Source: Chloroflexota bacterium (GTDB taxonomy: Bacteria; Chloroflexota; Limnocylindria; Limnocylindrales; CSP1-4). Taken from it: a stretch of DNA of 33,130 nt. The notes beneath the pieces were generated by a model. That model ran no database searches, was not told where the DNA came from, and saw only the letters and a list, made by a program, of their open reading frames with translations. How positions within the stretch are numbered: the stretch's first letter is position 1; every line of letters begins with the position of its first letter. Location: positions 1 to 33,130 of the forward strand of contig JAKOQS010000142.1 of the NCBI GenBank assembly GCA_029778235.1, written 5' to 3'. Position numbers and translations under genes: made by a program. Positions 24,487-32,636 of the stretch are shown one piece after another.

Positions 24487-26167
24487 CGTCCGCCACCTGC
24501 ACCTCCCGGTCCCGCTCCCGCACGCGCCCACCCACGGCAGGTTCGCCGGCCTGGGCAGCGTCTTCGGGAAGTCGCTCCGCGACAACCGCGTGGGCATGGT
24601 CGCGGTGGCCGCGATCCTGGGCCTCATGACGATCGTCGGCGGCTACGACATGGCGAACGCGTACGGAACGCCGATCGCGCGGGCGGAGCTCGGCGCGATG
24701 TCCGAGACCCTTCCGCCGATCATCCGCGGCCTCTACGGGAACCCGGTGAACGTGGACACGCTCGGCGGGTTCGTCGCGTGGCACTACGCGGCGTACTTCG
24801 CGCTCTTCGTGGGCCTCTGGTCGATCCTCGCGCTGTCCGGCACCCTCGCAGGCGAGGCCCGACGCGGGTCGCTCGAGTTCGCCCTCGCCACGAGCCACTC
24901 GCGACGCTCGGTCGCCGTCCAGAAGGTCGCGGGCCACGTGGTGGCCCTCGCGGTCGCCTGTGGCGTCCTCGCGGCAGCCGCGTGGTTCGCGGGTGCTGCG
25001 CTGGGCAACCTCCCCGGCGATTCCATCGATCCGGGAGCCGCCGTCTCCTTCGCCGTCGCGGTGGGCGTGCGCGGCCTCATGGCCGGCGCGATCGCGTTCG
25101 CGCTCGCTCCGCTCTTCGGGCGCGGCGTCGCTGCGGGGATCGCGGGCGCCGCGATGGTCGGCGGCTACGTCGTGAACAGCTACCGCACCGTCGTGCCCGC
25201 CTTCGACACGGTCTCCTCGCTCACGTGGTTCTCGTGGACGGGGGACCACATCCCGCTCGCCGGTCTGTACGACTGGCCCGCCGTCGGCCTCGTCGCTCTG
25301 GCCTGCGCCCTGCTGGTCGCGGTCGGCGTGGAGGCGTTCGCGCGCCGCGACGTGGGCATCACGATCCACGTCCCGACGCCGCGGATGCCGGGCCTGCTCC
25401 TCGGGACGCACGGCCCGTTGGGCCGGTCGCTGGGCGACCTCCTGCCATCGACCCTCGCGTGGGGCATCGGGCTGGGCGTCTACGGCCTCGTCATGGCGGC
25501 GTCCGCGCGACCGGTCATCGAGGCCTTCCAGTCCTCGCCGGCCATGATGCAGGCGCTCCAGGAGTTCGTGCCCGGGATGGACATCACCTCCGTCTCCGGC
25601 TACCTCCAGCTCGCGTTCGTCGACCTGGGGTTCGTGCTCGTCGGCCTGGTCGCCGCGACGCTCGTGGCGTTCCGCTCGGGCGACGAGACGGCCGGACGGC
25701 TGGAGATGCAGATCACCACGCCGCTCTCCCGGGTCCGCTGGGCCGTCGCGAGCGGGCTCGCCGTCGGCGCCGGGCTGGCGATCGTGACGGCCCTGCTCGC
25801 CGTGTCGATCGCGGCCGGGACCGCGTGGGTGGGCGACGATGCAGTCACGCCGGCGCTCGGGACGCTCGTCCTCGCGGCGTACGGGGCGGCGCTCGCGGGG
25901 ATCGGCCTCGCGATCGGCGGCCTGTGGCGCGCGTCGGTCGCCGGGCCCACCGTGCTCGTGGTCACCATCGGGATCTTCCTGATCGACCTCGTGGCACCCG
26001 CGCTCCGCCTGCCCGACTGGGTCGCCGACCTGGCGATCACCTCCCACCTGGGCCGGCCGATGATGGGCGAGTGGGCCTGGCCGGGGATCGCCCTGTGCCT
26101 CATCCTCGCCGTCGGCGGCCTGGCCGTCGGCGCGTGGGGGATGGCGCGCCGCGACGTGGGCACGTGA
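24476..26167 (+). CDS. ABC-2 type permease, double-length
   Basis: This 563-residue polytopic protein has about twelve hydrophobic segments in two sets of six. A soluble loop lies between the sets (residues ~300-320, VGITIHVPTPRMPG). Segments such as YFALFVGLWSILALSGTLAGEARRGSLEFALATSHSRR match the ABC-2 permease family: the E--RGSLE-LL-T-pattern, repeated as DETAGRLEMQITTPLSRVRW in the second half. The two halves suggest an internal duplication, so one polypeptide would replace two subunits. ATG 24476 overlaps the ATPase. The stop is followed at 11 nt by the ChrB-like start. The substrate is not readable. Confidence 0.88.
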
Positions 26168-26178
26168 GGAGGCGACCG

Positions 26179-26760
26179 ATGGACGAGCAGGCACGCGAGC
26201 CCCTCCGCTGGCTGCTCCTGGTCTACCGGATCAAGGCAGGCTCGTCCGCGCAACGGACGTACGTCTGGCGCCAGCTCCGGCAGCTTGGCGCCGTCTACCT
26301 CCAGCAGGCGGTGGCGGTGCTGCCGGACCGACCCGCCATGCGGACGGGCCTGGACCAGCTCGGCGACCGGATCCGCCGTGCGGGCGGCGAGGCCTCCCTG
26401 CTGGAGACGACCTCGCCGACGGCCGTGTGGGAAGCCGAGATGGTCGCCCGGTTCGATGCCGCGCGCGACGCGGAGTACGACGAGATCGTCGAGAGCGTGG
26501 AGCGGTTCGAGGACGAGATCCGGCGCGAGACGCGCAAGAAGAGGTTCCGGTTCGCGGAGCTCGAGGAGAGCGAGACGGACTGGGAGAAGCTCAGCCGGTG
26601 GTGGGAACGGCTCGTGGAGCGCGACTTCTTCGGGGCGGAGGGGCGAGCCGCCGCCGAGGAGACGCTCGCACGCGGGAAGGCGCTCCTCGACGAGTTCACG
26701 CGCGCGGTGTACCGGGCGGAGGGGCTCGACGCCGACCCGGCCGGTCGGGGCGGAGGCTGA
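26179..26760 (+). CDS. ChrB N-terminal domain protein
   Basis: This 193-residue protein begins with EPLRWLLLVYRIKAGSSAQRTYVWRQLRQLGAVYLQQAVAVLPDRP, the signature of the ChrB N-terminal domain (chromate-resistance regulator ChrB). It then continues as long charged helices (DEIVESVERFEDEIRRETRKKRFRFAELEESE), probably coiled coil. The C-terminal chromate-sensing part of full ChrB is missing. Standalone ChrB_N proteins are found in high-GC bacteria next to transporters. Here it follows an ABC-2 exporter with GAGGAGG overlapping the permease stop, so they are one operon. It may regulate the exporter or sense its substrate. No ChrA transporter is in the window. Confidence 0.87.
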   Translation: MDEQAREPLRWLLLVYRIKAGSSAQRTYVWRQLRQLGAVYLQQAVAVLPDRPAMRTGLDQLGDRIRRAGGEASLLETTSPTAVWEAEMVARFDAARDAEYDEIVESVERFEDEIRRETRKKRFRFAELEESETDWEKLSRWWERLVERDFFGAEGRAAAEETLARGKALLDEFTRAVYRAEGLDADPAGRGGG

Positions 26761-26805
26761 CGCTCTCCGCGGCCGACGTCGGCTGACCGATCGCCCGACC
26801 AGAGA

Positions 26806-26844
26806 AGGACGCGCCTGCCGGTCCGGTACCGGCAGGCGCGTCCT
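26806..26844. terminator. 17-bp perfect bidirectional hairpin terminator
   Basis: AGGACGCGCCTGCCGGT (26806-26822) is perfectly complementary to 26828-26844 with a 5-nt loop. It sits between the convergent ChrB-like and vWA genes, 46 bp and 79 bp from their stops, and can serve both. Only AGAGAA and TCCTCG flank it, with no T-tract. Confidence 0.8.
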
Positions 26845-26922
26845 CGTCCGCCCCTGCCCCCTGGAAGGCGGTGCGACCGGGTGCGCGGGTCCGTCGCGGG
26901 CGCTTCCCGGGCGCCGGGCGGC

Positions 26923-28182
26923 TCAGCGGCTGCGCCGCATCGCCTCCCCCGCCGGTGCACGCGACTTGAGGCTGTAGTAGGCCGCCGCGTTCGAGGACTT
27001 GCGGAGACCCTCGGCCTGCCACTGCGACCAGCGCTCGGCCTCCCGGCGGAGGTCGGCGACGATCCCGTTGAGCTCCGGATCCGAGCCGGCGTACTTCGCC
27101 ACGCGCCGCGCGACGCCGAGGAGCGCGTCACGTGCCCGCTCGTAGTCACCCATGCGGTTGAGCTCCACCGCTCGCGTCCGGGCCCGAGCCGCGAACGCGC
27201 GCGCGACGGGGATGTCCACGCGCCGGTCCCGAGGCTGGTGGTCGTTGTCGATGTCGTCCGCGTACGTCCAGCGGAGCGTCACGCTCTCGTCGAGGGCCGC
27301 GTCGGCCGAGCGAGCGGAGACCAGCACGCCGATCTCCGACCCGGTCCGGCCGTACGGGAAGCGCACGCGCAGGACGACCTCCACCACCTGGTCCGCGACC
27401 AGGTCGCCGAGGCGGATCCGACGGCGCTCCCCGCTCGTGTCGACCGGATAGGGAGACAGGGTCTCGACGGAGATCAGCGACGAGCCGGTGACCTCCAGCA
27501 CGACGTCGCGAGCGGTCACCTCCAGGAGCTCGCCCACCTCCCCGGCGATGTGGTCGGGGATCTGTCGGGCGTTCTCGATGTAGCGGAAGTGGCCGCCGCC
27601 CGCGTCGGCCATCGCGCGCAGGAGCCCGTCGTCGAAGTCCTCGCCGATGCCGAACGTGGTCGTGGCGACGCCTCGCCGGCGCAGCTCGGCCGCGTGACCT
27701 GCGAGCTCGTCCGTGGAGACGATCCCGACGTTGGCGAGGCCGTCCGTCAGGAGCAGCACGCGGTTGACGCCCTCCGCGACGAGGTTCTCCGCCACCTGCT
27801 GACACCCGCGCAGCCAGCCTTCGCCGAGGTTGGTGCTGCCACGTGCGTCGAGCCGCGAGACGGCGTCGCGAGCGGCGGCGCGCGCCCCCGGGGTCGCGAC
27901 CGTGCTGGGGACGAGCACGTCGATGTGATCGTCGTACGCGACGACGGCGAAGCGGTCGTCCGCGGCCAGCCGGTCGATGGCGGTGAGGACCGCCTGCTTG
28001 GCGAGGGCGATCTTCTCCCCGCCCATCGACCCCGAGCGGTCGATCACGAAGGCGAGGCTCGCGGCGGGTCGTCGCATCTCGGCACGCGACGGCGGCGCGG
28101 TGATCTCCACGCGGAGGAACCGCGAGCTCGTGTAGGTGGGTCGGATCAGGTTCCGGTCCTGGAGGACGGTCAGGTTCGTCAT
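26923..28182 (-). CDS. von Willebrand factor A domain protein
   Basis: This 419-residue soluble protein starts at ATG 28182, preceded by GAGGGGG. A short N-terminal beta segment leads to a vWA domain (about 40-215) with an intact MIDAS metal site: DRSGSM (Asp48, Ser50, Ser52), Thr in DARGSTNLGEG, and Asp in LLLTDGLANVG. A beta-sandwich follows (RDVVLEVTGSSLISVETL... about 225-330). The C-terminal helical part (FAARARTRAVELNRMGDYERARDALLGVARRV) looks like tetratricopeptide-type helices. The absence of a signal peptide suggests a cytoplasmic scaffold. Its start is one base after the MerR stop, so it is cotranscribed and coupled with that regulator. Confidence 0.9.
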   Translation of the reverse strand: MTNLTVLQDRNLIRPTYTSSRFLRVEITAPPSRAEMRRPAASLAFVIDRSGSMGGEKIALAKQAVLTAIDRLAADDRFAVVAYDDHIDVLVPSTVATPGARAAARDAVSRLDARGSTNLGEGWLRGCQQVAENLVAEGVNRVLLLTDGLANVGIVSTDELAGHAAELRRRGVATTTFGIGEDFDDGLLRAMADAGGGHFRYIENARQIPDHIAGEVGELLEVTARDVVLEVTGSSLISVETLSPYPVDTSGERRRIRLGDLVADQVVEVVLRVRFPYGRTGSEIGVLVSARSADAALDESVTLRWTYADDIDNDHQPRDRRVDIPVARAFAARARTRAVELNRMGDYERARDALLGVARRVAKYAGSDPELNGIVADLRREAERWSQWQAEGLRKSSNAAAYYSLKSRAPAGEAMRRSR

Positions 28183-28183
28183 G

Positions 28184-28972
28184 TCATGCCCCCTCGTCGA
28201 AGATGTCGCGGGCGGCCTCGAGGAGTCGCTCCGCGCGCTTGGCCGACCGCCGGGACAGAGGCCGGCGGATGTGGATCTCGATATCCGGCGTGATGGCGAC
28301 GCGCTCCCAGTGCGAACGCCCGGCGGGGGCCGGATCCCGCGCGCCCTCGGGGATGCCCACGGCCCAGCCGAGGACGGGCGCGGCCGCGTGGAGCGGCTCG
28401 CCCACCGGCGGCGTGAAGCGCGTGGCAGGGACGTGAGCCGCCGGGTCGGCATGCGCGTCGCTCAGGTCCGCGGCGGGACCCGGCGGGGACGCCGGCGGGG
28501 ATGCCGCCGCCGACGCGATGAGTCGGACCTCCGCCGACCGGGCCGCAGGGGCCGGCGGCGCCGACGGTGCCGGCGCCGGGGCGGCGGCGTCAGGCGCCGG
28601 GGTCACTGGGCCGATCGCCGATGCCAGCGGGGCTGCCGAGTAGGAGACCCGCTCCTCGGCGACGCCGAGCAGGCGTCGGACGTACTCGGCTGCGGAGTCG
28701 GCGGGGACCGGCTCGGCAGGCTCGACGGCCGCGATCACCGTCGCGTCCGGCATCGCGGCCAGCGCCCGGCGGATCTCCGCGAGCGGCAGGTGCCGTTCCT
28801 GGAGCCGGCGGATGGCGCGCAACCGCGCGACGAACGCATCGTCGTAGCGAGCCGCGGGACCGACCTTCCCCGAGGAAGGCAACAGGCCTTCCGCGATGTA
28901 GTAGCGGATGGTCCGGACCGGGGTGCCGGTCAGAGCCGCGACGTCGGAGATGGAGTAGTCCGTGGGAGCCAT
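28184..28972 (-). CDS. MerR-family regulator with long Pro/Ala linker
   Basis: This 262-residue protein has a MerR-type winged helix at about 5-72 (YSISDVAALTGTPVRTIRYYIAEGLLPS; ARYDDAFVARLRAIRRLQERHLPLAEIRRAL). A low-complexity Pro/Ala region (about 85-200) leads to a basic C-terminal segment (WERVAITPDIEIHIRRPLSRRSAKRAERLLEAARDIFDEGA). There is no Cys-type metal site. A small-molecule or protein signal is more likely. The start is ATG 28972, because the -10 element ends 6 nt before it. The ATG at 28987 lies upstream of that -10 and cannot be transcribed from this promoter. The vWA gene follows at one base, suggesting that the two proteins act together. Confidence 0.88.
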   Translation of the reverse strand: MAPTDYSISDVAALTGTPVRTIRYYIAEGLLPSSGKVGPAARYDDAFVARLRAIRRLQERHLPLAEIRRALAAMPDATVIAAVEPAEPVPADSAAEYVRRLLGVAEERVSYSAAPLASAIGPVTPAPDAAAPAPAPSAPPAPAARSAEVRLIASAAASPPASPPGPAADLSDAHADPAAHVPATRFTPPVGEPLHAAAPVLGWAVGIPEGARDPAPAGRSHWERVAITPDIEIHIRRPLSRRSAKRAERLLEAARDIFDEGA

Positions 28973-28978
28973 GGCCAC

Positions 28979-29006
28979 ACTATACATCGAACACTGGCAC
29001 TGTCAA
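28979..29006 (-). promoter_or_regulatory. Near-consensus promoter of the merR-vWA operon (leaderless)
   Basis: On the minus strand TTGACA (29006-29001) and TATAGT (28984-28979) are separated by 16 bp. Six bases after the -10 comes ATG 28972, so transcription should start at the start codon itself. No Shine-Dalgarno exists. Both boxes are among the most AT-rich hexamers of the window. Confidence 0.78.
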
Positions 29007-29127
29007 GTATCGACTTCGCATGCGCACGCCCGCGCGCGGACCCACGAGACGACCGATGGAGCGACCGCGCCGGTCGAGCTCGGGCCACCGGATCACTCCC
29101 GGCATCCACGACCCCCGACTCGGCGGC

Positions 29128-30582
29128 TCAGGGTCGGCCGGATTCCGCGGGTGGGGCGAGCGCCGTCGCGGGATCCCGCGCCTCGCGAGGCGTCCGGCCG
29201 CGCACCAGGCTGGTGGCGACGCCGAACGCGCAGAGGAGCGCGGCGACCACGAACGCGTCGCGGATCGCGAGAGAGAGCGCCGCTCCGGCCACCTCGGCCG
29301 GGCTGCCCGTCCCGGCGAGGTCGGCCGCGTGGCGCGGCAGGGTGATGGCGACGATCGCGCCGCTGATGGCGATCCCCAGCGCCTGGCCGTCCACGCGCGC
29401 CTGGGCGAGCGTGCCCGACGCCGTCCCGATCCGGGCACGCGGCACGGAGCCCAGGACGGCGCTCGAGTTCGGGCTCATGAAGAGGCCCTGCCCGAGGCCG
29501 ATCAGCCCGAGCCGCAGGCCCAGGTCGGCCACGGAGAAGGGCTGGGGCAGCTGGGTCAGCGAGAGCAGGCCGAGCGACGTGATCGCGATCCCGAGGCTCG
29601 CCGGGAGGCGCGGCCCGATCCGGTCGGACAGGGTCCCGCTGAACGGCGCGACGATCGCGGTGACGATCGGGATCGGCGTGACCAGGATCCCGGCCTCGAG
29701 GGGCGAGTAGCCGGCACCCTGTTCCAGGAGGAAGGGGAGGAGGAACGTCGCCGTGAAGAGGCCGGTGAACGCGATGACGACGCTCGCGAGGCCGGCCGAG
29801 AAGGCGCGGATCCGGAACAGCGCGAGGTCGATCATCGGCTGGACGGCCCGCGCTTCGACGACGAGGAACGCGCTGCCGAGGACGACGAAGGCGACGAGCA
29901 GGCCGACGATGGCCGGGCTGGTCCAGCCCCAGGACTGGCCCTGGATGAGTGCGAGGAGGAGCGCGAGGACCGCGGTCGACGACAGTGCGGCCCCGGCGAC
30001 GTCGAACGACTGGCCGCGCCCCCGCGCCTCGGCCGGCAGGATCCGGGCGGCCCAGGCGATGGCGAACAGGCCGATGGGGATGTTCACCAGGAAGATCGCC
30101 CGCCAGGAGCCGACGTCGGTCAGGAGCCCTCCGAGCGCGGGTCCGAGGCTGAGGCCCACGGAGACGGAGATCGCGTTGAGGCCCAGGGCCCGCCCGCGCT
30201 CGCCCGGCCCGAAGGTCCGCGCGACGATCGCCGGGCCCATCGCCATGAGCATCCCCGCGCCGAGTCCCTGGACCACGCGGAAGGCGACGAGCGCGACCTC
30301 GCTGGGCGCGGCACCGCAGAGGGCGCTCGCGAACGTGAAGATCGCGAAGCCCGCGAGGTAGACCCGCCGGAACGTGAGGACCTCCCCCAGCCGGCCGAAC
30401 GGGAGGAGGACGGCACCGACGACCAGCAGGTAGGCGACGACCACCCATTCGACCGTCGCGAGCTCCACCCCGAACGCCTGCTGGATCTTCGGCAGCGAGA
30501 TGTTCACGATGCTGCCGTCGAGCGTGGACATGAACGTCCCGAGCGAGACGCACGACAGGATCAGCCACTTCCTGCGGTCCAT
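29128..30582 (-). CDS. MFS drug exporter, DHA2 (14-TM) family
   Basis: This 484-residue major facilitator transporter starts at ATG 30582. The start MDRRKWLILSCVSLGTFMSTLDGSIVNISLPKI is typical of the DHA2/EmrB-QacA group (motif D1 with LDGSIVN). Motif A appears as PFGRLGEVLTFRRVYLAGF, and the antiporter motif C as GLNAISVSVGLSLGPALGGLL. About fourteen membrane segments can be counted. It probably exports drugs or organic cations by proton antiport. No TetR or MarR regulator is adjacent. The upstream region (30583-30674) is shared with the divergent SpoIID gene. GATAGGGT on the minus strand 10-20 nt before the start is a weak -10 candidate. Confidence 0.92.
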   Translation of the reverse strand: MDRRKWLILSCVSLGTFMSTLDGSIVNISLPKIQQAFGVELATVEWVVVAYLLVVGAVLLPFGRLGEVLTFRRVYLAGFAIFTFASALCGAAPSEVALVAFRVVQGLGAGMLMAMGPAIVARTFGPGERGRALGLNAISVSVGLSLGPALGGLLTDVGSWRAIFLVNIPIGLFAIAWAARILPAEARGRGQSFDVAGAALSSTAVLALLLALIQGQSWGWTSPAIVGLLVAFVVLGSAFLVVEARAVQPMIDLALFRIRAFSAGLASVVIAFTGLFTATFLLPFLLEQGAGYSPLEAGILVTPIPIVTAIVAPFSGTLSDRIGPRLPASLGIAITSLGLLSLTQLPQPFSVADLGLRLGLIGLGQGLFMSPNSSAVLGSVPRARIGTASGTLAQARVDGQALGIAISGAIVAITLPRHAADLAGTGSPAEVAGAALSLAIRDAFVVAALLCAFGVATSLVRGRTPREARDPATALAPPAESGRP

Positions 30583-30674
30583 GCAGGGCAACCCTATCGC
30601 GCGTTTGCCTCGTGCGCCGGTTCCGTGCGAAGGTTGGCTCGATGCGCAGAGGTGCCCCGGGAGACACCATCGCG

Positions 30675-32024
30675 ATGCGTCGCACGGCCGTGCGCCGGGC
30701 CCTGGTCGGCGTGGCATCGGCCGTGCTGGTCGCAGCTGCCGCCGTCCTGTCGGCGGCACCCATCGGGGCGCCGGCGCCGTCCGTCGTCGCGCCCGCCGAC
30801 GCCGCAGCGGTCTGCACCGGCTGGACGAGCCACCGTGAGCCGCCGGACACGATCCGCGTCCTGCGCACGACCGGCCCCGCCGAGGACACGGTCCAGGTCG
30901 TCCCGTTCCGCGACTACGTGAACGTGGTGATGGCCGCCGAATGGGGCCCGACGAACCCGCGCGAGGCCCTCCGGGCCGGGGCGGTCGCGGTCAAGGAGTA
31001 CGCCTGGTACAACGCGATGCGGTGGCGCGGGAAGAAGGGGCCGGACGGCGCGTGCTACGACGTCGCGGACACGACCGTGGACCAGCTCTACGCGCCGGAG
31101 GACCGCGACCCGGCCGCGACCCTGGTGGCCGCCGTGGACGCGACGTGGGGGACGGTCGTCCATCGCGACGGGCGTGTCTTCTCGACCCACTACCAGGGCG
31201 GGAAGGACGTCGCCTGCGGGTCGGACGTGGACGGCACGTGGCTCTACCAGCGGTCGGCCATGCGGTGCGCGCGCGACGGACGGACCGCCGAGGAGATCCT
31301 GCGCATCTACTACGGACCGGACGTGGAGATCGTGACCGACGGGAGCGGGACCGCGCCCTCCCCCTCTCCGCCGGCCACGCCGACGCCGGCACCCACCGCG
31401 GACCCTGCCCCCACCCTGACCCTGGAGTCGGATGACGGGACGATCGCCTGGGGCCAGACCACGACTCTCGCGGCGGCTCTGCTCCCGACGACCGACGCGA
31501 TGCGCGTGGACGGCAGGGCGCTGCGCTTCGAGACGTCGCTCGACGGCGCGACGTGGACCGCGCTGGGCACCGGGACGACCGACGCGGGCGGCCTGACGTC
31601 GATGGACTACCGACCGATCGTCAATCGGTGGTATCGGGCGGTGCTGGACGCCACGCCCGACCTGCCGGGCGCAATGAGCGACCCGACCCGGGTGGTGGTC
31701 CGCCAGCGGATCGCCCTCACGCCGGACGCCGCCGGCACGGCGTCCACGCTGCCGGCGGGCGCCTCCGTCACGTTCACCGTCCTCGTGCGCCCGGCGCGCC
31801 CGGATGCGCCGGCGGGATCGATCACCCTGGAGGGGTGGCGGCTCGTCGACGGAGCGTGGCAGCGCGACGTCTTCCGCGTGGTCTCGCCCGACGCGGGCGG
31901 GCGAGCTGCGATCCGGGTGGTCTTCGACGCCGCCGGGAGCTGGTACGTCCGGGCACGCGTGGCATCCACGCGCACCAACGCCAACAGCGCCTGGACCCCT
32001 CTGCGCCGCGACGCCGTGCGCTGA
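30675..32024 (+). CDS. Secreted SpoIID/LytB-domain protein
   Basis: This 449-residue exported protein starts with a signal peptide (RRTAVRRALVGVASAVLVAAAAVLSAAP). A SpoIID domain follows (about 55-215): VPFRDYVNVVMAAEWGPTNPREALRAGAVAVKEYAWYNA, with the catalytic-type Glu at 89, then THYQGGKDVACGSD and TAEEILRIYYGPDV. A Pro/Thr linker (about 226-245) leads to two beta-sandwich, immunoglobulin-like repeats (LTLESDDGTIAWGQTTTLAA and IALTPDAAGTASTLPAGASVTFTV). SpoIID enzymes cleave denuded peptidoglycan, and in non-sporulating bacteria they are wall-remodelling. ATG 30675 gives the best signal peptide with GGGAG 12 nt upstream. ATG 30642 and GTG 30612 are in-frame alternatives. Confidence 0.85.
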   Translation: MRRTAVRRALVGVASAVLVAAAAVLSAAPIGAPAPSVVAPADAAAVCTGWTSHREPPDTIRVLRTTGPAEDTVQVVPFRDYVNVVMAAEWGPTNPREALRAGAVAVKEYAWYNAMRWRGKKGPDGACYDVADTTVDQLYAPEDRDPAATLVAAVDATWGTVVHRDGRVFSTHYQGGKDVACGSDVDGTWLYQRSAMRCARDGRTAEEILRIYYGPDVEIVTDGSGTAPSPSPPATPTPAPTADPAPTLTLESDDGTIAWGQTTTLAAALLPTTDAMRVDGRALRFETSLDGATWTALGTGTTDAGGLTSMDYRPIVNRWYRAVLDATPDLPGAMSDPTRVVVRQRIALTPDAAGTASTLPAGASVTFTVLVRPARPDAPAGSITLEGWRLVDGAWQRDVFRVVSPDAGGRAAIRVVFDAAGSWYVRARVASTRTNANSAWTPLRRDAVR

Positions 32025-32091
32025 CGGCCGGCCGCGGGCCGACCCCCCGTGCGCGAGGACCGTCCGGCCGCCGCGTCGCGTGCTCGGCCGG

Positions 32092-32133
32092 GATGAACGA
32101 GCCGCCCGGCGGTCGCCGGGCGGCTCGTTCATC
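32092..32133. terminator. 20-bp perfect bidirectional hairpin terminator
   Basis: 32092-32111 is perfectly complementary to 32114-32133 (starts GATGAACGAGCC, ends GGCTCGTTCATC). It lies between the convergent SpoIID and GYD genes, 67 bp and 24 bp from their stops. The outer part is AT-richer than the core. It serves either strand. Confidence 0.82.
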
Positions 32134-32157
32134 ACCAGGTCCGGCCCGGTGGCCGCG

Positions 32158-32478
32158 TCAGGCCCCCGGCGCCCGATACGCCGGCGAGAGCTTCACGGCC
32201 TCGTCGGTCTCCTCGGGCGTGAGGAGGACGATCGTCCGCGTGTGGACCGCGCCGGACGCGGACGTGGTCAGCGCCGCGGCCGCGGCAGCTGCGTTCCCGG
32301 GGAGGTCGCCCACGATGAAGAAGTCGTCGGTCCCGAAGGCGAAGTAGTAGGACTCGAGCCGCCCGCCGGCGGAGGCGAACAGCTTCTCGATCGCGTCGCG
32401 CCGCCGCGTCCCGCCCTCGCGCAGGATGCCGGCAGCACCGTCGGCGGTGAACGAGCCGGTGAAGAGGTACTTGGGCAC
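32158..32478 (-). CDS. GYD-domain protein
   Basis: This 106-residue protein begins with GTG 32478 (GGAGG about 7 nt upstream). The text KYLFTGSFTADGAAGILREGGTRRRDAIEKLFASAGGRLESYYFAFGTDDFFIVGDLP matches the GYD family (PF08734): a ferredoxin-like fold with FTxxGxxxx, RxxA-----GG and a G-x-D-F---D core. It ends with TIVLLTPEETDEAVK. Members are small cytoplasmic proteins of unknown role. A longer frame to 32535 is possible but carries no family text. The gene is convergent with the SpoIID gene. Confidence 0.85.
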   Translation of the reverse strand: MPKYLFTGSFTADGAAGILREGGTRRRDAIEKLFASAGGRLESYYFAFGTDDFFIVGDLPGNAAAAAAALTTSASGAVHTRTIVLLTPEETDEAVKLSPAYRAPGA

Positions 32479-32535
32479 CGATGGACCTCCACCGCAGGGC
32501 ATCCGTCGGGGACGCGCATGGACCGCGGTCGGCAC

Positions 32536-32563
32536 AGTGTGGCCGTCCGTCGGCGGAAGTCAA
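32536..32563 (-). promoter_or_regulatory. Candidate promoter of the GYD gene
   Basis: Minus-strand TTGACT (32563-32558) and CACACT (32541-32536) are spaced by 16 bp, about 60 nt upstream of GTG 32478. It is weaker than the MerR and TerC promoters. Confidence 0.45.
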
Positions 32564-32636
32564 TGGGGATCGACCGGGGTTTCGCAGACGGGACGGGCCG
32601 GTGGACCGCGAGGGTGTCGTGTGCGACGATCGTGCG

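Noticed and set aside
28973..28987. Upstream ATG 28987 as MerR start
   Set aside because: It lies upstream of the -10 element of the only strong promoter, so it would not be in the transcript.
28136..29710. Plus-strand frame across the MerR gene and the MFS end
   Set aside because: Antisense to two well supported genes and crosses the MerR promoter. Composition is shadow-like.
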